From an uncultured Ruminococcus sp. (lineage in GTDB: Bacteria > Bacillota > Clostridia > Oscillospirales > Acutalibacteraceae), in NCBI GenBank assembly GCA_946414115.1, contig CAMKNF010000003.1:1-33936 (forward strand): a DNA stretch of 33,936 nt, given 5' to 3'. The notes beneath the pieces are model-generated. The model worked only from the letters and a program-made list of their open reading frames with translations, did no database searches and was not told the origin of the DNA. Each line of letters begins with the position of its first letter. Within the stretch, counting starts at the first letter, position 1. The position numbers and the translations under genes are program-made. This document shows, in pieces, positions 14,274 through 23,600 of the stretch.

Positions 14274-16697
14274 ATGACAGGAATTAAAAAGCTATGTGCT
14301 CTTGTTCTTGTTCTTATGTTAGTAGTTTCCGCAGGAATTTTCACAGTAAGCGGTGCCGAAACTTCAGATACAAATGAAGTTGCGGCAGACGCTTCTGAAA
14401 CTAAGGGAATTACAATTCACGTAAGACACAAGGATTTAACACAGCCATATATCTATTTATGGAACTCACTTCCGACAAACAGCGCAATGTCAAAGTCTTA
14501 TCCCGGTGAGAAGATGACAAACGCAAACGGTTGGTTTAATTACTACGTTCCCAATGTTACAAAGGTAAACGCTATTGTAACTGACGCAAAGGGTAACCAG
14601 TACTCAAGTGAAAAGATGCTTACATCAGCTAACGAGTGGTGGTGTGACGAGGGTAAATGGTACAAGTATAACCGTGACAACCCTGACCCCGTAGAAGAGG
14701 TAGATATGCGTGAAGAAAGTATCTACTTTGTTATGACAACTCGTTTCTATGACGGTGATACAGGCAACAACGTTCACTGCTGGGACGACGGTCAGGCAAA
14801 TAACCCCGACAGCGACCCCGCTTGGCGTGGTGACTTCAAAGGTCTTGCTGACAAGCTTGATTACATCAAAGCTCTTGGTTTCTCTGCAATCTGGGTTACA
14901 CCTGTTGTAACAAACGCTTCAGGTTATGACTATCACGGCTATCATGCAATGGACTTCAGCACAGTTGACCGTCGTTATGAAAGTGATGACTTCACCTATG
15001 AAGACCTTATCAGAGCAGTTCATGATAAGGGTATGAAGATTATCCAGGACGTTGTTTGGCAGCATACAGGTAACTTCGGTGAATCCTTCTTCAGTCCTTT
15101 GTTTACAAAGGATTATGACGCAATGTTCAATTCCGATATTACAAAAACAGGTAAGATTGAGAAGGAAATGGTTCCTACAGATTATCTTCTCAGCAGCTTC
15201 GGACTTAATTCTCCGGAAGAATATTGGGCGCAAAAAGGCGCAATCCAGTATGGTCAGAGACTTAATCTTATGAAGAACACAACCTATACAGGTGATAACG
15301 GTAACTCAACCGGTTCACTGCCTTCTTCTAAAGACTATGGGATGGATAAGATTTCAGACAGTGATATTTATAATCCGAACAACTATTATCACACAGGATA
15401 TTTCCAGAGTCTTAACTGGGATGACTGGACCTGTAAATACGCTCAGATTGCCGGTGACTGCGTTGACCTTAATACAGAGAACCCCGCAGTTGCTGAATAT
15501 GTAGTAGATTCTTACTCAAACTACATTGATATGGGTGTTGACGGCTTCCGTGTTGATACAGTACGTCACATTCCCAGAATTTCTCTTAACCTAATGTATA
15601 ACCAGCAGTTCCTCGATAATGCTAAAAATGCAGGAAAGTCAAACTTCCTTATGTTCGGCGAAATCTGCACACGCTATACACAGATTTGGTACAGAGGTCA
15701 TGCAGAAGAGTCTACTCCTTACTATACTTGGAAAGAGTCTAACAGCAAGTGGGCTGACCAGTGGAGCTGGGGCACTTCTGCTGAAGACATTAACAACAAT
15801 ATGAATGTTACATTTGATCATTATCTTGAAGAGGATGATCCCACTGATGAGCCTACATCAGATAATGCATTCCTTAACGGTATTGAGTATCATACTCCTG
15901 ACAGATCTATGGCATCAGGTATGGAAGCTATTGACTTCCAGATGCACAGAATGTTTGGTGATGCAAAAAATGCTTATGGCTTTGCAAAGAGTAACGACCA
16001 GTATTACAATGACGCTACATACAATGTAATGTATGTTGATTCACACGACTATGCTCCCGAGCAGCCACAGGAATCAACACGTTTCTCAGGTGGTACACAG
16101 ACTTGGGCAGAAAACCTTGATCTTATGTTTACATTCCGTGGTATTCCTTGCGTTTACTACGGTTCAGAGGTTGAGTTCCAGAAGGGTGTAGTTATCGACG
16201 TAGGTCCTAACGCTCCTCTTTCTGCAACAGGTCGTGCATATTATGGTGACTACCTTGAAGGTGATGTAACTGCTACAGACTTTAGCGAATACACAGCTTC
16301 CGGTACAGTTGCAGATACTCTTGCAAGTCCTCTTTCAAAGCACCTTTCAAAGGTTAATGCTATCCGTCGTGCAATTCCTGCACTTCAGAAAGGTCAGTAC
16401 ACAGCTTCCAGCAACTATGTATCAGGCGGCAATATGTCTTACATCCGTCGTTACACAAACAAAGATGAGGGTGTTGACAGCCTTGCACTTGTAACAATTT
16501 CAAGCGGTGCAACATTCAAGAATATCCCCAACGGCACATATATTGATGCAGTTACAGGTGATGTTCAGAACGTAACAAACGGTACACTCACAGTTCCTAC
16601 AATTGGTAAGTCTAATATGAGAGTTTACGTATGCTGCGCTTCAGGCTTCACAGGCATCAACGGTGCAATCGGCGGTTCTTCAGACTATCTTAAGTAA
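14274..16697 (+). CDS. Secreted GH13 alpha-amylase with N-terminal starch-binding module
   Basis: 807 residues. Signal peptide 1-27, a CBM26-like module at about 45-140 (PYIYLWNS, YPGEKMTN), then the GH13 barrel. The four conserved regions are present: DVVWQH (259-264), GFRVDTVRH with the nucleophile Asp about 428, FGEI with the acid Glu about 463, and DSHD with His/Asp about 591-592. The C-terminal beta domain ends at DYLK without dockerin or anchor. It should hydrolyse alpha-1,4 links outside the cell; subfamily and any pullulanase activity cannot be fixed by eye. It follows the dockerin gene by 40 bases with its own GGGAG site, so the two are probably one operon. Confidence 0.92.
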   Translation: MTGIKKLCALVLVLMLVVSAGIFTVSGAETSDTNEVAADASETKGITIHVRHKDLTQPYIYLWNSLPTNSAMSKSYPGEKMTNANGWFNYYVPNVTKVNAIVTDAKGNQYSSEKMLTSANEWWCDEGKWYKYNRDNPDPVEEVDMREESIYFVMTTRFYDGDTGNNVHCWDDGQANNPDSDPAWRGDFKGLADKLDYIKALGFSAIWVTPVVTNASGYDYHGYHAMDFSTVDRRYESDDFTYEDLIRAVHDKGMKIIQDVVWQHTGNFGESFFSPLFTKDYDAMFNSDITKTGKIEKEMVPTDYLLSSFGLNSPEEYWAQKGAIQYGQRLNLMKNTTYTGDNGNSTGSLPSSKDYGMDKISDSDIYNPNNYYHTGYFQSLNWDDWTCKYAQIAGDCVDLNTENPAVAEYVVDSYSNYIDMGVDGFRVDTVRHIPRISLNLMYNQQFLDNAKNAGKSNFLMFGEICTRYTQIWYRGHAEESTPYYTWKESNSKWADQWSWGTSAEDINNNMNVTFDHYLEEDDPTDEPTSDNAFLNGIEYHTPDRSMASGMEAIDFQMHRMFGDAKNAYGFAKSNDQYYNDATYNVMYVDSHDYAPEQPQESTRFSGGTQTWAENLDLMFTFRGIPCVYYGSEVEFQKGVVIDVGPNAPLSATGRAYYGDYLEGDVTATDFSEYTASGTVADTLASPLSKHLSKVNAIRRAIPALQKGQYTASSNYVSGGNMSYIRRYTNKDEGVDSLALVTISSGATFKNIPNGTYIDAVTGDVQNVTNGTLTVPTIGKSNMRVYVCCASGFTGINGAIGGSSDYLK

Positions 16698-16717
16698 TTA
16701 GCTTATCTTGCAAATAG

Positions 16718-16754
16718 CAACGGCACTCCGTTTTGGAGTGCCGTTGTTTCTTTT
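16718..16754 (+). terminator. Strong terminator of the starch locus
   Basis: A perfect 12-base stem CAACGGCACTCC/GGAGTGCCGTTG (16718-16746) with a 5-base loop and TTTCTTTT. Confidence 0.93.
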
Positions 16755-16793
16755 ACGCATAATAGTAATGATGATTTTGTGTGTTTTCTTTAA

Positions 16794-17336
16794 TTATTCT
16801 TCCATCTGTTTTCCTAAAAAAGCAGCTGCCGACTGTGCAAGCTTTATTTCCGCACCAGATGGAACCTTGATACTTTCACTTGAAAGCATCACAACTGCCC
16901 CTGTTACATCTCCGGAAGAAATTATAGGATAAATAACTGATGCAGAATGTTCAATGCCTTCAATGGGCTGAATGTCACCTGCGTTTTGCTGATTTGCAGC
17001 ATAGCTTTTTCTGCTTTCCATATAATTTTCAAGAACAGCACTTACTCTACGTTCAAGAAATTCACGTTTTGAAACTCCGGCAGCTGCAATAACGTGATCC
17101 TTGTCACAAATGAGTGTCGGCAGTGAGCTTATCCGAGAAATTACATCTGCATATTGCCCTGCAAACTCCGAAAGCTCACCAACCGGTGAGTATTTTTTAA
17201 AAATTACCTCTCCGTCCGTTGCAGTGTATATTTCCAACGGGTCGCCCTCACGAATACGCAGAGTTCTGCGGATTTCTTTAGGAATAACTACTCTGCCTAA
17301 ATCATCAATTCTTCTTACAATGCCTGTAGCCTTCAT
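16794..17336 (-). CDS. spoVT: Stage V sporulation protein T
   Basis: 180 residues. The N-terminal AbrB-type swapped hairpin (MKATGIVRRIDDLGRVVIPKEIRRTL) is followed by a GAF-like sensor domain, the full SpoVT architecture. In known spore formers it tunes sigma-G genes in the forespore and spore germination. GGGAG lies about ten bases before ATG. It converges on the amylase with the strong terminator between them. This is the best evidence that the organism can sporulate. Confidence 0.95.
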   Translation of the reverse strand: MKATGIVRRIDDLGRVVIPKEIRRTLRIREGDPLEIYTATDGEVIFKKYSPVGELSEFAGQYADVISRISSLPTLICDKDHVIAAAGVSKREFLERRVSAVLENYMESRKSYAANQQNAGDIQPIEGIEHSASVIYPIISSGDVTGAVVMLSSESIKVPSGAEIKLAQSAAAFLGKQMEE

Positions 17337-17586
17337 ATCATAAATCTCCCTTTATCTAAAAATTAAATTTAAACCGATTTCTTATTTTGTCCGAAAAAGA
17401 ATTTGCGGCGCTGCATAAGTTGCTCTAATATTGTTTGTTTTCGCAAAATTTTTATACTGAAAATAATAGCGGAATTTCAATTTTAAGACAAGGTATTTTA
17501 TGGAATTTTAATTGTTTATAAAATGGATAGTATTATTTATTATATAGAGAAAATTATTTCATCAAAATGTATTTTTAGTGCCAAAT

Positions 17587-18240
17587 TTATAAGGCAAATA
17601 TCTCTGCATTTGTGACAGGAAATAGTCCACGATTGTATATCCTCATCGTCTCAAAGGCATAATCCCAGCACGCTTGTTGGTTAAGCTCTTCACTTTCCAG
17701 AGCATTGACGGGACAAATATTAACGCATAAATTACAATTATTGCAAATGTTATTTTGCATTTTATCGGGTTCAAGTTCTTTATCGCAAAGTACGGAGCCG
17801 AGCCAAATCATATTTCCGAATTCAGGTGTTATTAAGAGAGAGTTTCTGCCAATTGTCCCTAAGCCTGCTGCTTGTGCGGCATGCTTTTGAGAGATAATTG
17901 ACCTCCAACGGTCGGTTTGTTTATCCCATATACTTTCATTTGTCGGAATAGGAATACATCTAATTTTATGTTTTTCCATTTCAATACAAAAATCTAACGC
18001 TATGGTATCCATTTTCGGTGTTATAGAGTTTCTTACTCTGGTATAGGGAATATATGATTTACACATAAGTGTTCTTATTGGAAATCTGCAACCAAAAGAA
18101 ATTACAGATTTACAATCAGGGAACACATCGAGTGGATGAAAGCCTTTAGGAGCATCAGAAAATCTATCAATACTTGCTATTCCGCACAAGTCAGCTCCAA
18201 GATGATAAAATAATTTTTTGATATCATTACTGTTAATCAT
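17587..18240 (-). CDS. Epoxyqueuosine reductase-like 4Fe-4S protein
   Basis: 217 residues, related to QueG but shorter than the classical enzyme (about 380). Visible are the N-terminal ADLCGIASIDRF block, a central AAGLGTIGRNSLLITPEFG block, and one ferredoxin motif, CNNCNLCVNICP. QueG has two clusters; no second CxxCxxC is seen here, so it may be a different redox enzyme of the same fold. ATG 18240 has GGAG upstream; the track start at 18279 is not supported. Members of this short group often stand alone, as here. Substrate unknown. Confidence 0.75.
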   Translation of the reverse strand: MINSNDIKKLFYHLGADLCGIASIDRFSDAPKGFHPLDVFPDCKSVISFGCRFPIRTLMCKSYIPYTRVRNSITPKMDTIALDFCIEMEKHKIRCIPIPTNESIWDKQTDRWRSIISQKHAAQAAGLGTIGRNSLLITPEFGNMIWLGSVLCDKELEPDKMQNNICNNCNLCVNICPVNALESEELNQQACWDYAFETMRIYNRGLFPVTNAEIFAL

Positions 18241-18269
18241 AATTCTGTCTCCATATATAAATTGAAAAC

Positions 18270-18298
18270 ATTGTATCACATAACTTTTAAAATAGCAA
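18270..18298 (-). promoter_or_regulatory. Promoter of the QueG-like gene
   Basis: Minus-strand TTGCTA (18298-18293), a 17-base spacer and TACAAT (18275-18270), 30 bases before the ATG. Confidence 0.65.
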
Positions 18299-18483
18299 TG
18301 AGTTTTGTATTTTGTAATTCGAAAATATTTTTTAATGTTATATTTGCTTTTTCGTGCAAAAGCCAGAACCTTTAACTTGCATTTTCGTGAAACTATTAAG
18401 TAAAACTAACTTTATTTGTTCAAATAGTTGTTTTCATCTTTTAATATAATGGCTTGCTATCTTTATTTCATACGGAATAAAGT

Positions 18484-18540
18484 TGAATATTCACCGAATA
18501 TTCGCTATTGCATTGACAAAAGTGAATATTCGGCTATAAT
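18484..18540 (+). promoter_or_regulatory. Promoter with three GAATATTC operator-like palindromes
   Basis: TTGACA (18513-18518), a 16-base spacer and TATAAT (18535-18540). GAATATTC occurs three times, twice upstream and once between the -35 and -10, where a repressor would block transcription. The gene it serves is only a fragment. Confidence 0.68.
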
Positions 18541-18570
18541 ATGATATAATATATTTGACAGGTGATTTAT

Positions 18571-18674
18571 ATGACTTATGAAAATGAATATATGAAATTG
18601 CAAAATCACTTAGTGATATGGGTTTGCTCCGTGTTTGCGGCAGAGGAGCAAATAAAAAGTACTTGTTGCCTTAA
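18571..18674 (+). pseudogene. Remnant of a winged-helix-ended protein, frameshifted
   Basis: ATG 18571 has AGGTGAT upstream and reads MTYENEYMKL. One base out of frame it becomes SLSDMGLLRVCGRGANKKYLLP and stops at 18674, which looks like the C-terminal winged helix of AlbA/ATPase or Fic-like regulators. The zero frame gives a meaningless 38-residue ORF. Start and end of a gene thus seem joined by a deletion plus a frameshift. Confidence 0.45.
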
Positions 18675-18710
18675 TAAAAATTAAAAGCGTTTAAAACAAA
18701 CCTTACATTT

Positions 18711-18938
18711 TCAATTATCTCTTGTTGCAAAAACCTTGTAATTGTGTTTCATTATCAGATACATACCGTCCTCTAAACTTTGTGTACCGGATTCAAAAAC
18801 AACGGGCTGATATTTCTTTGATTTCCATTCTTTGAATTGCGGTTGCAGAGAAGCAAGAAAATTTTCGTCCTCACATTCTTCTTTACTCAACCAGAATATC
18901 ACGGTTTTATACGGCTCTTCATGAACTTCCCTTTTCAA
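18711..18938 (-). CDS. Hypothetical 75-residue protein
   Basis: Family function unknown. Sequence starts MKREVHEEPYKTVIFWLSKEE and includes KKYQPVVFESG and LMIKHNY-like blocks (LIMKHNY), suggesting a small alpha/beta fold. I believe similar short proteins occur in Firmicutes accessory regions, but cannot verify that. Starts at TTG 18938 with GAGGTG five bases upstream; no ATG fits. No partner gene within 200 bases. Confidence 0.65.
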   Translation of the reverse strand: MKREVHEEPYKTVIFWLSKEECEDENFLASLQPQFKEWKSKKYQPVVFESGTQSLEDGMYLIMKHNYKVFATRDN

Positions 18939-19103
18939 AATATCACCTCATTTTCATATAGTTTTAGCAGTTAAAAGCAAAATAAACTTTTGCTTTGTGC
19001 TTTTTGAAATATTCAGCAAGTGTTAAGTATATTCAGCTTGAAATCCGGTTAATAAGCGATTATAGAACATCTAAAATACAATTTTCTAAAAAATATAGAT
19101 AAC

Positions 19104-19156
19104 AAAAAAAGGCAGCAGACATACCACTACCTTAATAGTGAAATTAGTCTGCTGCC
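19104..19156 (-). terminator. Minus-strand terminator hairpin
   Basis: GGCAGCAGAC (19111-19120) pairs perfectly with GTCTGCTGCC (19147-19156); on the minus strand it is followed by TTTTTTT. It would end transcripts from the hicB remnant. Confidence 0.8.
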
Positions 19157-19208
19157 CTTGAAAATTCAATGGGTTGAGCTTTCTTGCCGCTTATAATAAG
19201 ACGGCTTA

Positions 19209-19302
19209 TTTGACTGAATATAAATTCAATCAAACATCTACAGTTACGGTCTGCAATTGACCGTGTGTACTTAAATGTTTAAAAAACAAACATTTAAGTA
19301 CA
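19209..19302. repeat. Three consecutive inverted repeats
   Basis: TTTGACTGAAT/ATTCAATCAAA (one mismatch), then ACGGT/ACCGT, then a perfect 15-base stem TGTACTTAAATGTTT (19266-19280) / AAACATTTAAGTACA (19288-19302). There is no gene here. It could be a structured 3' end, an operator, or the end of a small mobile element. Confidence 0.6.
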
Positions 19303-19392
19303 ATTTGATTATAATGAATCTTCCATTGCTTGTCAATAATTTTCTTGCATTTTTTTAATTTTCTATATAAAAAGCAAGGGGATAGATGTTCA

Positions 19393-19600
19393 TCATTTTG
19401 CAACATCATTATCGTGTGAAGCTGCTTCAATCCAAGCTTTTTTTTGCATCTAATGCATTAGCTAATGCAGATTCTATAGTTTCTCCGCAGGTAATACATC
19501 CGGGTAAGTCGGGAAAATTAACCACAAAACCACCTTCATTTTTGTCTTCTATGACTTCCATACGATATGACATATCCATATAATCATTAAATGTATTCAT
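19393..19600 (-). pseudogene. HicB-like antitoxin, frameshifted at an A8 run and truncated
   Basis: Missed by the ORF track. ATG 19600, with GAGG upstream, reads MNTFNDYMDMSYRMEVIEDK and GGFVVNFPDLPGCITCGETI, a clear HicB N-terminus. At a run of eight A (19438-19445) the zero frame ends as KKSLD, while deleting one A gives KKAWIEAASHDNDVAK, the expected HicB continuation, which then stops early at 19393. The DNA-binding C-terminal part is missing and no HicA is visible. Slippage on A8 could still make the longer form. Confidence 0.72.
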
Positions 19601-20009
19601 AGTTTTTTGCCTCGCTTTTGCAATTTTCCGTATCGTTTTGACATTCCTAATACTTCCTGAAATTATATTAATATTATATTATGTTTTTTTATTTCATTCA
19701 ATGACCTTGTCAGTAGAACTTTTATTATAAGCTAAAAATAAAAATGCGTATTAGAAATTACTCTTTTTTTGCCTATACGTTTTTTAAATAGAGGGTGTGT
19801 GTATCCACATGTATTTCTGTGTGAACGATGTATTATAATTCTGTCCTTGCTATTTTGTAAAATATCTGCTGTTATATTTATTATCTTAAACAATTGGCTT
19901 ATTAAAGCCATTTTTTAATATAAAAGTCAAAAAGTCTTGACCGCCACTTGGCGTTTTCAAATCAGAACTCTGAGAGTTGTAAACTGATTTTATAAGTATC
20001 AAAAATATA

Positions 20010-20205
20010 GTCACAAAAGTCCTCGAAGATTGTCACAAAAGTCTACAAAAAAGTCTACAAATATTGTCACAAAATTGAAATTTTGAAAAGTTGATTTGTG
20101 ACAATATCTTTGTAAACTTTACGCCTTGGATAAGCCATTTTGTAAACTTTATGTAGACTTTTCATAACGTACTCTATAGAACATAGTTCGGAAAAGTTTA
20201 CATAA
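20010..20205. repeat. Iteron-like repeat cluster
   Basis: A gene-free AT-rich stretch (19601-20283) contains GTCACAAAA three times and its reverse once. AAAGTCTACAAA-type units occur in both directions (near 20039, 20050, 20110, 20139, 20151 and 20194). A perfect 13-base inverted repeat ATATTGTCACAAA (20061-20073) / TTTGTGACAATAT (20095-20107) lies at the centre. This symmetry suits a replication or transfer origin or a multi-site operator. No replication protein is adjacent. Nothing else was seen in 19601-20283. Confidence 0.6.
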
Positions 20206-20295
20206 CACTAGGTACAAAAAAGTAAAAAATCTCTAATAAAATGAGGATTTATTATAGGTAAAATGAAATTGCCATTTTAAAAGTTGAATTATTAT

Positions 20296-20353
20296 TTGAC
20301 AAAATTTTCTTGCAAATTTATATTGATATTCAATGAAATAGTATATACTATTT
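20296..20353 (+). promoter_or_regulatory. Promoter plus 18-base palindromic operator
   Basis: TTGACA (20296-20301), a 17-base spacer and TATATT (20319-20324). The perfect palindrome AAATAGTATATACTATTT (20336-20353) lies over the expected start of transcription. Confidence 0.7.
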
Positions 20354-20418
20354 TCAACGAGGTGTGCTTATTGAAAGAACTGATAACTAATAAAACATAT
20401 AATAACGAGGAGGAAATA

Positions 20419-20664
20419 ATGGATCAACGGGAAAAATTCAATTTGCTTATGAACGAAATTTACAGCGACAAAACTATGTTTACGCTGTACTTTTCGAGCC
20501 TGATAAGCAGTGATAATATATCTTCTGCCGATGAATGCAGGGAGAAACTTAATCAACTTGATATGCTTGGAGCTTTTCTCATAGAAAAGTCGGATAATGA
20601 ATATCTGAACAGGATAAATGATGCAAAACGCATTGTTGAAGAAGATTTAAAGGCTTTTGGATAA
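20419..20664 (+). CDS. Hypothetical 81-residue helical protein
   Basis: Function not recognised. It reads MDQREKFNLLMNEIYSDKTM and is charged and largely helical throughout, with no cysteines in pairs or membrane segments. ATG 20419 has GAGGAGG at the right distance; a TTG at 20371 with GAGGTG is a less likely start. The gene is tightly controlled to judge from the palindrome at its promoter, and converges with the type III restriction gene, the stops being only 9 bases apart. It may be a regulator or inhibitor of that neighbour, but this is a guess. Confidence 0.65.
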   Translation: MDQREKFNLLMNEIYSDKTMFTLYFSSLISSDNISSADECREKLNQLDMLGAFLIEKSDNEYLNRINDAKRIVEEDLKAFG

Positions 20665-20673
20665 TTTCCCGAT

Positions 20674-23600
20674 TTACAAAGAATTCATAATATTCAGCAA
20701 GCTTTGATAGCTGTCAACATCGTGGTACTTGAGATTGCTTGTTGACATTTCATTAAACAGCTTCTTTGCACAGTTGATTTTCGCTTGCTCAATCGGTCTG
20801 AGTTCAAGGCTTTCCATTGTACCTTTTGTTTCGGCTACAAAGAAAATGTGCTTTACCATTCCTTCATAAAATGCAATTGCCCAGTCGGGAGAATAATTGC
20901 CCACAGGAGTGGGGATATGGAATGTTCTCGGTAGCTTTGCGTAAACGCACACTTCTTCGGCGCCGTCCAGATCCTCGGCAAATTTTCTCTCAACGCTCAT
21001 ATCAGCTGTACCGTCCGTAAACACATAATCCTGAATAGCTTTTTTGGCAAGGAAAGCCTTGTCAATACCTTTTGTGTTCTTCTCGGCTGTGAAGATTGAG
21101 CTGTCGTATTCTCCCTCGATTGTATCGTAGGAAATATGCTCTACAATCATTGTCGCTTTCTGCTCGTTAATAAGCCTTATAACCTTTGAAATAAATTCCT
21201 CGGGATTGTTTCTGAACATATACAGCTTATTTTCGCCGATGCCCTGCAAAATTGCCGACACAGTCCGTCTTGTCAGCACAGTACCCTCTGCAATTTTGCC
21301 GATAAGGTCATATTTTATCTGACTTGTTTCGGCGTATTTAAGCGTTTTTGTCTTTGTCTTTTCGCCCGTGAAGGACGCTCCACGCTCGATTTCATACTCG
21401 TTGATTTCCGACTTCTGATGACCTGTGGTTGCAGTATATTGCAGCTCGGTAACAAACAGCTTTTCGTTTATACGGTTAATCGAGTTTTTGATAAGCTCGT
21501 TGCTGTCAAAGCTGACTGTATAGGCGTACTTATGGTTAATCTTATTCCAGAGTGCCTGAAATTCTTTCTTTGCGAAGTTTTCGTTTAGGGGATTTTCAGG
21601 TACTTTTGTTTCGTGCCCATTTGTAAACATATCATTAAGAACACTTTCGTCATAAACGGACTGAATAAGCATATGGATACCGTCTGACATAGGTTTAAGC
21701 TCTTCGGGAAGCTGTGCAAGCGTATTCATTGCAACATCATTTCGGTACTTATTAGTAACTTTGCGCTTCATATCAACATAGCCGTTTTGAATAAGATAGA
21801 ACTCAATCGCATTGGCTGTGTTGTCGTCAATAAGCGTAGGTACATCGTCCACTTTAACATACTTACCCTTAAAATATTCGCTTGTGGCAACTGTAGGTCT
21901 GTCGTAGAGAACGGTTTTAATATCCGACTGCAAATCGGACACAAAGGTCTTGTAGCTTTCGCTTGCGATAACGGTGAGGACGTTTATATCGTGAACAGAC
22001 TCGCCGCAGCTCTGCACGTCCATTCTGTTGCCGTTCTGATTTACGCATAGTCTTAAACCTCTGCCGACTTCCTGACGTTTTGCGGTGTTGCTTTCGGAAT
22101 GCTTGAGCGTGCAAATCTGAAACACGTTCGGGTTATCCCAACCCTCACGCAATGCGGAGTGGGAGAAGATAAACCTTGTCGGCTCGTCAAAGCTTAATAA
22201 GCGTTCCTTGTTTTTCAGAATAAGGTCATAAGCAGAAATATCGTCAGAAAACTCACTTCCACGCTTGAGCTTACTGTCAACAGCATGTCCTTTCTTATCA
22301 ATGCTGAAATATCCCTTATGCACTGCTCTCTCATCACTGCAAGAGGATTTCAGATAACGCTGATAAGGCGTGTCAAACAGATTGATATACTCATTCAGTA
22401 CGCTTAAATACTCCTGCTCAAACATAACGCCGTATTCTCCGAGCATCTCCTCGCCGTTTTCATCATACACACGGTACTTTGCGACCTCGTCAATAAAGAA
22501 CAAGGAAAGGCACTTGATACCCATATTAAATAGCCTTTCTTCCTTTTCAAAGTGCGAGAGGATAGTTTCTCTTATCTGAATACGGCGCATATCCTTTTCG
22601 GAAACATCGCCTGTAACGTCGCCTGCTCCGATGATTTCGCCGTTGGTAAAGGTGACTGTTCCGCAAAGCGGGTCAATCTCGGAAACGGTATAGCCTTTGT
22701 ACTGCTCCATTTCGTTTGACCTGTAGAACAGATTATCGTCAACACCGACAGTATGGGTTTCACGCTTTATTCCGCCTTTGTGCTTTACCTCAAATTCAAT
22801 TCTCGCAGCAGGCGGTTTTTTGGGCGACAGCACAATCTGCTCTAGATAAATATAGCTGTTTGTTCCTTTTAAATTCTTAACCTCAAAGCCCTTGACCTCA
22901 ATCTTCTTAACGAGCTTTTTGTTGAATGCGTCAAGAGCGTCCAGCACATAAACAAGGTTGTGCTGTTTTATATGGGTAGCCGAATAATTCAGGCAGAACA
23001 AAGGCTTAAATTTAGTGAGTGCCTTTTGCGTAACGTCACCGCCCATTTTCTGCGGCTCGTCAAGAATAAGAATAGGACGGTTAGCCGCAATAACGTCAAT
23101 CGGACGGCGAGAGCCGAACTCGTCACGCTCCGAATAAATTATTCTCGACTCCTTACTTCTGCCGTTTTCCTTTAATGACGCCGCAAAAGCCTGCGTGTTG
23201 ATAATCATAACATTAATGCCCGAGTTTGCCGAAAAATGGTCGAGCTTTGTAAGGTTGGAGCTGTCGTAAACGAAGAAACGAGCTTTTTTGCCGTAATGCT
23301 CCATAAAGTGGTCTTCAGTCATTTCAAAGGATTTTTTCACGCCCTCACGGATTGCGATACTCGGCACAACAACAATGAATTTACTCCAGCCGTAACGCTT
23401 GTTCAGCTCAAACATTGTCTTTATGTAAACATAGGTTTTGCCCGTACCTGTTTCCATTTCAATGTCAAGACTGCACCTGCCCAAATCATTCACAAGAGAA
23501 GGCGACTGCTTAATGTTATTTTCAGACTGAATTTTCTTTATATTGCTAAACAGCTGTTCATCGGAAAGCTCAATCACTTCATTTTTAAAGCCGCCGTTGT

